64,000 nucleotides of DNA, taken from JABDJZ01 sp047619685 (GTDB taxonomy: Bacteria > Bacteroidota > Rhodothermia > Rhodothermales > UBA10348). The DNA is taken from contig JBLHLC010000017.1 in the NCBI GenBank assembly GCA_047619685.1, forward strand, positions 1 through 64,000, read 5' to 3'. Within the stretch, counting starts at the first letter, position 1. The number at the start of each line of letters is the position of its first letter. Positions 54,301 to 61,387 of the stretch are shown here, in pieces. The position numbers and the translations under genes were made by a program. The notes below the pieces were generated by a model that saw only the letters and a list, made by a program, of their open reading frames with translations, was not told the origin of the DNA and made no database searches.

Positions 54301-56139
54301 ACCCAGGAAGGTGCCGTCCGCCGAGAAGCCAAGTCCCTCCACATTCTCGATATCGAGGTCTGTGAGGTCTGTAGTTGCTCCGTTGGTCCTGTCGATGAGA
54401 ACCAGGCGGCTCTTCATCCCATCGTGGTTCAGGATGCCGTAGAACTTGCCGTCGTAGGTGTCGATGGCAATGTCATCCACATCATCCAACACCACACCGT
54501 GAACGGTGATGGTCTCGACAACGACGTACGTAACACCGGGGCCGAACGCGTCCTGAATAGCCGCTCCCGTGGCAGGATCAACCTGAATGATCACGTCGGT
54601 CAGGTTGGTGCGTCGCACGGAGGCATACATCTTCCCTGAGAAGGGATCCAGCGCCAGGCCGTCCACGTCGCCAAATTCAATGGTGCCCAAGGCGCCATCG
54701 CCGGAGCCGAACGCCCCGATTTCGGTGAAGGCACCTGTCGTCAGGTCGAGCTGGCCCAACCGGCCGGAGTCTGCCGCAAACAGAGTCTTGGTAGAGGGCT
54801 GGTACGTGATTGCTTCCAAGTGGACAGTTCCCGTAGCGCCAATGATGATCTCACCACCGGTTGCCGGGAGTTTGGTCAGCACATCGGCGGAAGGACCATT
54901 GAAGTCGTTGTCCGCGACTACGTAACACAAGGCCGGCTCCTTGGCGGGCTTGTGCAGCTTGAAGCCGAAGTCATTGTAGTTGTCAACCTCGCCGAAGCCG
55001 TAGAAACTGGCGGTGTGGAGGTCGGTCGTGGTTAGAACAGCATAGTCGGGTAGCGTGGCGATGTCGACTCTCACCAGAAAATGTCCCTTCGCCGAGATCT
55101 CGAAGACGTAGTAGCCAGCCGGTCCGGAGAGTTCTTCACCCACAAGGATGTCGCCGCCGTCCAGCGTTCCGTCACCGTTGACGTCGCGAAAGAGGCTGAG
55201 CGTCGCACCCTGGAATCCGATGTCTCCGTTATCAAAGACGCCGTTGTAGTCCACATCCTCGAAGACGGTGCCGGTGATTTTGTTGATGGAGTCCGTAAGG
55301 CAGGCGATCGATTCGTAGTCGGAGCCGCCATTGGTGCCCAGGATCGCCCTGACCGTCGTAACGCCAGTGGTCTGGTTGATGACGACAACCTTTCTGTCTA
55401 CGTCTCCGCGAACGCCAAGCAGCGTCCCGTCTGCGGAGAAGTCGAGGCCCTCGACGTTCTCCACATCCAGATCAGTCAGATCGGTGATCGCGCCGGTGGT
55501 CTTGTCGATGGCGACCAGGCGGCTCATGGTCCCGTCCTCGTTGACGATGCCGAACAGCCGTCCGTCCTGCGGGTCAATGGCAATGTCGTCGATGTCGTCC
55601 AGCGATATCGCGCCCGAGACGTAGGGCTGAATCGGGATGTACGTCTTCCCGGGGCCGAACGCATTTGCGACCGCGACGCCTGTCGTTGGGTCCACCTGGA
55701 TCAGCAGGTCTTCCTCTATCCGCCTGACTGCAGCGTAGAGCACGCCCGAGTAAGGCTCAAAGGCGAGTCCATCGATATCGCCGAAGAACTGATCGCCCAG
55801 GATGCCACTACCGGAGCCAAACTTCCCGATTTCGGTGAAGGCCCCCGTTGTCAGATCGAGTGTGCCGAAGCGACCGCTGTCGGCCGCGAATAGCACCCCA
55901 GTGTCCGGCTGAAACGAAACGGCCTCCACGTATATAGTACCCGTCTCGCCAACGAAGTACTCTTGGGAGCCATCGAGGCGAAAGAGATAGTCTCCACCCA
56001 GGTTGGTGTTGTCTGAGACCAGGTAGCAGAGGGCATCGCCTCCAAATGCTGCAGCGTCAGCGACAGGCATCAGAAAGGACAGGAGGCCAGCCAGAAGCAA
56101 GGCTCTAATTCCGTCTAGGGCGGTTCGGCGCTCAATCAT
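51346..56139 (-). CDS. Giant T9SS-sorted surface protein with two propeller modules and sortilin-like repeats
   Basis: From the ATG at 56139 (MIERRTALDG, then IRALLLAGLLSFLMPVADAA as signal peptide) it has 1597 residues; a start at 56193 would add 18. Order: propeller-like module 1 at about 36-283 (DALCYLVSDN to YESIACLTDS), an SdrD-type piece (VFEDVDYNGVFDNGD), module 2 at about 403-650 (PALCYVVADNDFNG to YEAIACLTDA), another SdrD piece (VFKDDNENGYLGYGEDG), one DUF11 repeat at about 771-900 (DLELTKEVNTSSPNVGD), a long sortilin/YCF48-like propeller at about 905-1490 with repeated turns (VHISNDKGRSW, LYSNDGGQCWTRM, IYRSMDGGYSWTQL), and the T9SS sorting domain (AYPNPFNPRTTIPF, VPSGTYLVRM). Large sortilin-type repeats in T9SS proteins are often linked to adhesion or carbohydrate binding; the role here is unknown. 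Confidence 0.9.
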   Translation of the reverse strand: MIERRTALDGIRALLLAGLLSFLMPVADAAAFGGDALCYLVSDNTNLGGDYLFRLDGSQEYFVGETGTIYVEAVSFQPDTGVLFAADSGRFGTLDLTTGAFTEIGKFGSGSGILGDQFFGDIDGLAFEPYSGVLYAAVRRIEEDLLIQVDPTTGVAVANAFGPGKTYIPIQPYVSGAISLDDIDDIAIDPQDGRLFGIVNEDGTMSRLVAIDKTTGAITDLTDLDVENVEGLDFSADGTLLGVRGDVDRKVVVINQTTGVTTVRAILGTNGGSDYESIACLTDSINKITGTVFEDVDYNGVFDNGDIGFQGATLSLFRDVNGDGTLDGGDILVGEELSGPAGYYVFEISAKGHFLVRVDIATLPDYAVLTTTDLHTASFYGFGEVDNYNDFGFKLHKPAKEPALCYVVADNDFNGPSADVLTKLPATGGEIIIGATGTVHLEAITYQPSTKTLFAADSGRLGQLDLTTGAFTEIGAFGSGDGALGTIEFGDVDGLALDPFSGKMYASVRRTNLTDVIIQVDPATGAAIQDAFGPGVTYVVVETITVHGVVLDDVDDIAIDTYDGKFYGILNHDGMKSRLVLIDRTNGATTDLTDLDIENVEGLGFSADGTFLGVAGDADRAVVVIDPSTGQTTLRSPLGAGGNLDYEAIACLTDATNEISGTVFKDDNENGYLGYGEDGQAGVTVKLYRDVNGNGLVDTYDVFVASKTTAYDGTYKFHVSSLGDFVIATDLGTYPSGAQLTTDNVETATFTLYGQHDTGNDFGFICPPTGLIDLELTKEVNTSSPNVGDTVVFTITLVNAGPSDATGVVVRDIIPYGLEFEGAWTTQGDYDFMTGYWTVGSLDAGESVTLDINAAVSTSHTIENIAQVTFANETDVDSVPDNGIPEEDDQDNALVTARATATFTQADCTDMGTITALVYDPISDQLYAGTQTGGVHISNDKGRSWPPFLQTDNRVPISDIVVSKTGVIYVSTAGAGVFVSDTEGERWNNIGPTNAVFQDIDLLDNRQQIYAAGDGSVQFWDGMNWSRAGTNSNPFENKKVTTVAVDDVSGVAFAAAPGLGVYALVDGWWKPMSAGLPVGLVNTIHAVDGKVYAGTNTDGIYRLEGGIWNKFGYGLDDQPIQIISHGADGVLLAGTRENGAYYYDVSKDLWVNAQNLPVYTVTAVTSLTTGEIFAGTPGSGVFAFIDSNMDGTLDQWRHVAALVVNAVIQDLVKTETGELFAATYGYGVLYSNDGGQCWTRMNRGFENLYTYAIERNSAGTLFVGIWADGKGGVWRSDDNARSWQYLDLGNRQVLSLAIDPSNEDIMYAGVNLEWGSIYRSMDGGYSWTQLNSFGDPAWAVQVDPNNSNHVVAGTVGAGIWESYDMGESFSKTSGHYGLPTGAWDLHFGPHHGPYDGKLFAATPQGVYVKRNGAFELFGEGSEAYDVRTIAFMGDTIFAGTWGRGVLAYNAATGKWQDAGFGALPVLAFAVVESTQTLIIGTSGSGLFVGHGMANSSSTSTDTEEIAPDLPVGFGLESAYPNPFNPRTTIPFALPESSPVHLAVYDLLGRQVSVLVDGMMTAGNHEVSFEAGQVPSGTYLVRMRAGGQVQSMTVTLLK

Positions 56140-56256
56140 TTCATCAGTGGCGGGTAACCGGTCTCCCGGCAGCCGCGCGATAAGTGTGTACATCGACTGG
56201 AATTAGATCTCCAACAACCGTGCCAGTCGCAAACAAATACATATAGAGATAAGACT

Positions 56257-56285
56257 GTAAATTATGTACCATATAAACGCAACAA
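56257..56285 (-). promoter_or_regulatory. Putative promoter of the 1597-residue surface protein
   Basis: On the minus strand TTG (56285-56283), an 18-bp spacer, then TAATTTAC (56264-56257), a partial match to TAnnTTTG. The leader to the ATG at 56139 would be about 110 nt. Confidence 0.35.
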
Positions 56286-56318
56286 TCCCTTCCAGAGTAG
56301 GCCTCGGGAAGGGATTGT
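56282..56318. repeat. Perfect 12-bp inverted repeat at the putative promoter
   Basis: ACAATCCCTTCC (56282-56293) and GGAAGGGATTGT (56307-56318) are perfect reverse complements separated by 13 bases. No T-run follows on either strand, which argues against a terminator. One arm overlaps the -33 element, so a regulator-binding site is possible. Confidence 0.7.
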
Positions 56319-56578
56319 CATCACACGGGACGCGCCATGCGTGGCGCTGGACTTTGTCAGAACCTCTGAGAGTGCCGAAGGCCGGGTCAGCGGCCTCAGT
56401 GGCGCTCTTACTCGTGAAGGTGGGTTACCACGCCCGCCTTCCGAGTTGATGATGTCAAGGTGCGTGCCGAAACCGGAGGAGGGGCCTAAAACGCCCCGAA
56501 CGGCCTCGGATCGGTCGGGATTGTTTCAATAGGAGACTCGATGGGTCCGATTTGGTCTCAAATCGAAACCCGTTATTG
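56319..56578. other. Divergent spacer with nothing recognised
   Basis: Between the inverted repeat and the promoter of the next gene no coding sequence, RNA gene or further repeat was found. Confidence 0.5.
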
Positions 56579-56608
56579 TTGACAAGGCTGGTGGAAATCG
56601 GGTACTTT
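56579..56608 (+). promoter_or_regulatory. Putative promoter of the GAF/GGDEF-like operon
   Basis: TTGACA (56579-56584), 18 bp, TACTTT (56603-56608), 55 bp before the ATG at 56663. The downstream box also partly fits the Bacteroidota -7 element (TACTTTGG). Confidence 0.4.
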
Positions 56609-56662
56609 GGCAAACCCCTCGTAAGTCTCAAACGCCCCCCTCCCCGAACCCCAGGCCGACGC

Positions 56663-58093
56663 ATGCTTCGCGTCCTATTTATCATTCTCGCTGTCGTCTC
56701 GATGGCGCTGGCGTTCGTCTTGAAAATTTCGTGGCTCTACCTCGTTTCGGCATTAATGCTGATCGCGGCCGCGATAATCCTCACTCTGGATACCAGAAAG
56801 AGACTGAGCCGCTCTGCAGTAGCCGGCTCACGAGCCGCATCCGTTCCTCAAGCCGCGCCACCGCGCGATGAATTGAAGGCACTCGGAATCATGGAGATTC
56901 GTCCAGTTGCCGCCGGTTCATCTAGAACGGCAACGGGTGCCCAGGTAGGCTTGGCGTTAGAGGGGAATACACCCGTGGCCGACCAGAAGAAACTGGCCGA
57001 CACGACCGGGTCAACGTTGCTCGCCACCAAGACTCAGGATTCTGGGAATCCCCACAAGCCCATGACGGAAGCTCCCGGTGAGCCCAAAGAGAGCGGAATC
57101 GGATCCCCTACAGCCATGGATGCATCGTCCTTTCAGACCGGATCTTCTCGGCTTGGAGTTGTGCGCAAACGTGTCCGCACGCCCAAGATCATGGTTGAGG
57201 GTGTAGCCGACCATCTTCGCGGCGACGTAATTCTGTCCACCCTGCGTGCTTTGCGATCGGCGGTTGACGCGACATCGGTGACGCTTCTGAAGCAGGAACG
57301 CGATCCGGTTGGCTACACGGTCGAGGCTATCATTTCGCAGAATTCATTCGCCCGAAGCGGGGGACGTTTTGGTGTCGCCGAACTTTTCCTCAACGCCGGA
57401 GGAGCCCAGGAGCCCGTGGTCTTGCGATGCAATGGTTCTGAGGGGTTCAACGCCCGCCGGTTGGGGTACTACCACGAGCCCATCGCCATACACAAGGTGG
57501 CCTTTGTCCCGCTGAACCGGGGTGGCGCCGCCTATCTGCTGGTCGCAGACAGCATGTCCGATCATGCATTCGGTGACGCGGATGCGCTCCGTATGCTCCG
57601 CGAGTTCGGCCGCCTGGTCGGAGTGCTCATATCTGACCCCGACACCGATGTCGGCGCAGCCGAAGAGTCGTCGTTGCGGCCCAGGCGCGAGATCATCGCT
57701 GAGGAAATGTCGGCGGCCCGTGGAGCCAGCCGGCCCTTGGCGCTCGCTCTGGTCTATCTGAACCGGGCGAACGCGCTCGTTGAAAACGACCGACCATCTG
57801 CCGAATCCGCGTTGGAGTCCAGGCTTCATGCCGAGTCCGGCGGCGGGCGCGTCGAGCGTTTTGGAGAGCTGACCTACGGAATTCTAAAAACGGACACGGC
57901 CGATCACGTCGCAGATTGGGCGTCCGGCCTGCAGGCCCGCTTCAATCTGGAGACCGATCAGCTTCGTGGCGGCATTAGCATTGGCATTGCCATGTTGGCC
58001 GATCGACATCGTGGTGCCGACTCTTTGCGAGCAGATGCCACCACCGCCCTCAGAGAGTCCTACGAAACGGGAGAGTGCATAATTCTTGAGTGA
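56663..58093 (+). CDS. Inner-membrane protein with GAF-like and degenerate GGDEF-like domains
   Basis: From the ATG at 56663 the product has 476 residues. Two membrane helices come first (LRVLFIILAVVSMALAFVL, WLYLVSALMLIAAAIILTL), then a low-complexity linker to about residue 165. A GAF-like sensor domain follows (about 175-335: ILSTLRALRSAVDATSVTL, GYYHEPIAIHKVAFVPL, YLLVADSMSDHAFGDADALRML). The C-terminal 115 residues resemble a diguanylate cyclase fold: SRPLALALVYLNRANALVEN near its start, ISIGIAMLADRHRGADSL and ATTALRESYETGECII at its end. The signature loop reads RFGELTYGIL where active enzymes have GGDEF, so catalysis is unlikely; it may bind a nucleotide or regulate. It overlaps deoB by 8 bp and heads that operon. 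Confidence 0.72.
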   Translation: MLRVLFIILAVVSMALAFVLKISWLYLVSALMLIAAAIILTLDTRKRLSRSAVAGSRAASVPQAAPPRDELKALGIMEIRPVAAGSSRTATGAQVGLALEGNTPVADQKKLADTTGSTLLATKTQDSGNPHKPMTEAPGEPKESGIGSPTAMDASSFQTGSSRLGVVRKRVRTPKIMVEGVADHLRGDVILSTLRALRSAVDATSVTLLKQERDPVGYTVEAIISQNSFARSGGRFGVAELFLNAGGAQEPVVLRCNGSEGFNARRLGYYHEPIAIHKVAFVPLNRGGAAYLLVADSMSDHAFGDADALRMLREFGRLVGVLISDPDTDVGAAEESSLRPRREIIAEEMSAARGASRPLALALVYLNRANALVENDRPSAESALESRLHAESGGGRVERFGELTYGILKTDTADHVADWASGLQARFNLETDQLRGGISIGIAMLADRHRGADSLRADATTALRESYETGECIILE

Positions 58094-59267
58094 GACTCCG
58101 TTATTCGTGACCATCGTTCTGGATGGCGTCGGCGTTGGATCACAGCCCGACGCGGCGGACTATGGAGATGCGGGAAGCCACACTTTGGGACACGTCTGCG
58201 CTTCCGAGCGTCCGCACCTGCCAAATCTGGCCTCAATGGGCCTGGGTCTCATAGAGCCACTTTCCGGAGTGGAGACGGTCGAATCCCCGAATTCCAGTTG
58301 GGGTCGAATGCAGGAACGCTCGGCTGGGAAGGATTCCACTACGGGTCATTGGGAGTTGGCCGGACTACATCTCCGTGAGCCGTTCCCCACCTATCCAGCG
58401 GGGTTTCCCGATGACCTGATTTCTCGATTCCTCCAGGAAACCGGGGTTTTTGGGGTTTTGGGCAACGAGGTCGCCTCGGGCACAGATATCCTGGACAAAC
58501 TGGGGGAGGAACACGTCCTCACCGGGTTGCCAATCGTGTACACGTCGGCAGATTCGGTATTTCAGGTGGCGGCGCACGTGGACCGGGTACCCCTCGAAGT
58601 CTTGTATGCGTGGTGTCAAACGTGTCGAGACACCGTATGTACCGGTGAGCACGCCGTCGGCCGGGTCATTGCGCGCCCCTTCACCGGGCCTATCGGCGCA
58701 TTCACGAGGCTGTCCGACAAGCGCAAGGACTTCGCGCTTCCGCCTTGGGAGCCGGCACTGCAACAGCGGCTCCAAAAACGGGGCGTGCGAACGGTCTCCG
58801 TCGGGAAAGTCTCAGACCTCTTCGCGGGTGTTGGTTTTGACGAGACCCACAAGACGGGCCGCAACGAACGGGGCCTCAGCATACTCATCGAACGCATTCG
58901 GGCCTGGGACGGATCGCCGACTTTTGTGTGGGTGAACCTGATAGACTTTGACCAGGAATACGGTCATCGCAACGATCCTCATGGATTTGCTCTCAGCCTG
59001 GAAGAGTTCGACAGGGCGCTTCCGGCCATTCAAGCAGCACTTCCTCCGGGTGCCGCGCTGCTGATCACCGCGGATCACGGCAACGACCCGACGTACCCGG
59101 GCACGGATCACACAAGAGAGTTTGTGCCGATTCTGTTCCAGGACGGCCGGGCCGGTCGAAACCTGGGAATTCGGACGTCCTTCGCGGATCACGCCGCCAC
59201 GGTACTCGACTGGTTTGGCGAGGCGAATCTTCCCGGTGTACCATTCCGAACCGCTCCCACTTCCTAA
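58086..59267 (+). CDS. deoB: Phosphopentomutase
   Basis: Interconverts (deoxy)ribose 1-phosphate and 5-phosphate in nucleoside salvage or degradation. The 393-residue length is typical. It has the alkaline-phosphatase-fold metal sites: VTIVLDGVGVGSQPDAADYG near the start, the phosphothreonine loop SAGKDSTTGHWELAG, and DHGNDPTYPGTDHTREFVPI near the end. The start is TTG 58086, overlapping the previous gene by 8 bp; no ATG is in frame before VTIVLDGVG. Two microcompartment vertex genes follow after 43 bp. The ribose-phosphate product could feed DeoC aldolase, whose gene is not in the window. Confidence 0.97.
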   Translation: MSETPLFVTIVLDGVGVGSQPDAADYGDAGSHTLGHVCASERPHLPNLASMGLGLIEPLSGVETVESPNSSWGRMQERSAGKDSTTGHWELAGLHLREPFPTYPAGFPDDLISRFLQETGVFGVLGNEVASGTDILDKLGEEHVLTGLPIVYTSADSVFQVAAHVDRVPLEVLYAWCQTCRDTVCTGEHAVGRVIARPFTGPIGAFTRLSDKRKDFALPPWEPALQQRLQKRGVRTVSVGKVSDLFAGVGFDETHKTGRNERGLSILIERIRAWDGSPTFVWVNLIDFDQEYGHRNDPHGFALSLEEFDRALPAIQAALPPGAALLITADHGNDPTYPGTDHTREFVPILFQDGRAGRNLGIRTSFADHAATVLDWFGEANLPGVPFRTAPTS

Positions 59268-59310
59268 ATTGCTCCCGCAGGGCTATTGTCCTACAAACAA
59301 AGAGAATGGA

Positions 59311-59580
59311 ATGACGCTGGGCAAGGTTGTTGGTACGGTTTGGGCGACCAGAAAGGACGAGCAGTTGGTAGGCCTCACGCTGCTGATCGTCAGGGAACTG
59401 GCGTTGGATGGCGAATTGAAGGACAAGTTCGTGGTCGCCGTGGACAGCGTCGGGGCCGGCGTTGGTGAGGTCGTGCTTTTCGTACAGGGCTCCAGCGCTC
59501 GCCAGACTGAAGCCACCAAGAACAAGCCCGTAGACGCAGTCATCACCGCGATAGTGGACTCGATGGACCCCAAGAATTGA
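59311..59580 (+). CDS. EutN/CcmL family microcompartment vertex protein (canonical)
   Basis: An 89-residue BMC-P protein; five copies cap each vertex of a bacterial microcompartment shell. The family pattern is complete: LGKVVGTVWATRKDEQLVG, FVVAVDSVGAGVGEVVLF, the GSSAR turn, and PVDAVITAIVDS. The ATG at 59311 gives the standard M-x-L-G-K-V-V start. It lies 43 bp after deoB and overlaps the second vertex gene by 4 bp (TTGA). No BMC-H hexamer or encapsulated enzyme gene is nearby. Confidence 0.93.
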   Translation: MTLGKVVGTVWATRKDEQLVGLTLLIVRELALDGELKDKFVVAVDSVGAGVGEVVLFVQGSSARQTEATKNKPVDAVITAIVDSMDPKN

Positions 59581-59870
59581 ACCTGGGTCGAGTCATAGGA
59601 CGGGTGTGGGCAACCAGGAAAACAGAAACGCTTGAGGGTAGACGCATGCTGCTGGTTCAACCGCTGGCATTTGACCGCACCGAAGCGGGCGATCCTCTCA
59701 TCGCGCTGGACACCGTTGATTCGGGAGAAGGCGACCACGTCATCTACGTATCCTCGATGGAAGCCACCATCCCCTTTCGGCCCGCGCTAACGCCCACAGA
59801 CGCCACGATTGTGGGCGTGGTAGACCGGATAGACCTGGTCTCAGGTAGCTGGAGATCCGGGCCCATCTGA
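59577..59870 (+). CDS. EutN/CcmL family microcompartment vertex protein (divergent)
   Basis: A 97-residue paralogue of the preceding gene, starting at TTG 59577 within its stop (TTGA). It keeps NLGRVIGRVWATRKTETLEG, MLLVQPLAFD, LIALDTV and TDATIVGVVDRID, but GAGVGE has become DSGEGD and GSSAR has become SSMEA. The second copy may therefore pack differently or mix with the first in a pentamer. A TTG start inside the stop codon suggests coupled, possibly lower, translation. It converges with pcm, whose stop is 14 bp away. Confidence 0.88.
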   Translation: MNLGRVIGRVWATRKTETLEGRRMLLVQPLAFDRTEAGDPLIALDTVDSGEGDHVIYVSSMEATIPFRPALTPTDATIVGVVDRIDLVSGSWRSGPI

Positions 59871-59883
59871 CCAGACGGCTGGC

Positions 59884-60546
59884 TCAGTCCGGTATAAGGG
59901 GGACAAAATTGAAGCCGTCGTACTCCTCCTTCTCGAACGTCGACTCGCCGGTGCGAACGATCCGGTGCATGACCTGCCCATTCGATCCGCCCACGGGGAT
60001 CACGAGTCTGCCGCCAGCCTTCAAGCCCTCCGGCATTCGGAGTTGGTCAAGCAATGGCCGCGGAATATCCAGGGCTCCTGCCGTGACTATGATCCCATCA
60101 AACGGGGCCATGGAGTCCCAGCCCTTCGTCCCATCGCCCAAGCGGACGTTGGCCCGAATGTTCAGGTCCCGCAGGAGCGTGCGGGTCCGGTCGTACAGCG
60201 GCCGAAGCCGTTCTATGGTGAAGAGTAGAACCCCCATCTGGCAGAGTATCGCCGCCTGATAACCACTGCCGGTTCCAATCTCCAGGATGCGTTCCCCAGC
60301 CCGGGGCGCAAGCATTTCCGTCTGGTAGGCCACGGTGAATGGCTGAGAAATGGTCTGAGACAGTCCTATGGGCAGTGCTTCATCCTCGTAGGCTCTCAGT
60401 TCCAGGGCTTGGTCCATGAAGAGGTGACGCGGCACATCTCCCACGGCTCTGAGAACGGCTTCGTCCCGAATGCCTTTCTCTCGAAGGAAATCAACCAGAC
60501 TGGCGCGCTGCCGCCGAAAGCGATTTCGGGGATCAGGCTCAGGCAT
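59884..60546 (-). CDS. pcm: Protein-L-isoaspartate O-methyltransferase
   Basis: Repairs damaged aspartate residues by methylating L-isoaspartyl groups with S-adenosylmethionine. The 220-residue protein has RHLFMDQALELRAYEDEALP, IGLSQTISQPFTVAYQTEML, the SAM-binding ILEIGTGSGYQAAILCQMG and the closing GGRLVIPVGGSNGQ. It overlaps cdaA by 8 bp and is the last gene of the folP-cdaA-pcm set. Confidence 0.96.
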   Translation of the reverse strand: MPEPDPRNRFRRQRASLVDFLREKGIRDEAVLRAVGDVPRHLFMDQALELRAYEDEALPIGLSQTISQPFTVAYQTEMLAPRAGERILEIGTGSGYQAAILCQMGVLLFTIERLRPLYDRTRTLLRDLNIRANVRLGDGTKGWDSMAPFDGIIVTAGALDIPRPLLDQLRMPEGLKAGGRLVIPVGGSNGQVMHRIVRTGESTFEKEEYDGFNFVPLIPD

Positions 60547-61333
60547 CAGCGGGCTCTTCTGGTGTGGCGAGTTGGGGGCTCAGGGCGTCAAACAACATCT
60601 GACGGAGCCGCCCGGTGGATACGCCGGATTCCAGCTTACCCTCCTGCGACACCGAAACCCGCCCGGTCTCTTCCGATACAACTACGACGATGGCATCCGT
60701 TTCTTCGGTCAGGCCGATGGCCGCGCGGTGACGGAGGCCCAGATCGGACCCGATGTTCATGCTTGCCGACACAGGAAGGATGCATCGGGCCGCCTCAATC
60801 CGACCGTTACGGACAATGACCGCGCCGTCATGCAACGGGTTCTGGGCGTAGAAAATGGTCAGGAGCAGGTCTCGGGTAATGAAGGCGTGGAGTTGGGCAC
60901 CCGTCTCGATGTATCCCCTCAGGCCCGCATTTCGCTCGAACGCAATGAGTGCTCCAATCTTGCGGTCACTCATTTCACTGATGGCCTCGACAATAGTCGA
61001 TATGCGCCCCTCCTGGGCAGGCGACGCCATCAGTCGGCGGACCAGAGGGTTTTGGCCCACGCGTAGGAGGAGTCGACGGATTTCCGGCTGGAAAAGGATG
61101 ATCACCGCAAGCACGAAGACATTGCTTATGGCACCAAACAGCGCGCGCAGCATTGTCATATTTGCCGCGGTCACCAGCACCTGGATCAGGTAAAGCGCAA
61201 GAATGCCGACGAAAATCTGTACGGCAATCGTACCTCTCATCCACTGATAGAGCATGTACAAAATCCACGCAACGAGGCCGATCTCAATCAGATCAACTAC
61301 GCGGATCGGTATGACCCAGTCAAAGACGGTCAA
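60539..61333 (-). CDS. cdaA: Diadenylate cyclase CdaA (c-di-AMP synthase)
   Basis: Makes cyclic di-AMP from two ATP; the messenger controls potassium and osmolyte uptake and cell-wall balance. The 264-residue protein has three N-terminal membrane helices (about residues 12-75) and a DAC domain with the DGA motif in QNPLHDGAVIVRNGRI and the RHR motif in LGLRHRAAIGLTEETDA. Both catalytic motifs are intact. No cdaR or glmM is adjacent, unlike in Firmicutes. It overlaps pcm and follows folP by 54 bp. Confidence 0.96.
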   Translation of the reverse strand: MTVFDWVIPIRVVDLIEIGLVAWILYMLYQWMRGTIAVQIFVGILALYLIQVLVTAANMTMLRALFGAISNVFVLAVIILFQPEIRRLLLRVGQNPLVRRLMASPAQEGRISTIVEAISEMSDRKIGALIAFERNAGLRGYIETGAQLHAFITRDLLLTIFYAQNPLHDGAVIVRNGRIEAARCILPVSASMNIGSDLGLRHRAAIGLTEETDAIVVVVSEETGRVSVSQEGKLESGVSTGRLRQMLFDALSPQLATPEEPADA

Positions 61334-61387
61334 TGCAAGCTCAAATCAGAGGACTGGTCTGCGGCGGACGGATTCATAATACGCATT

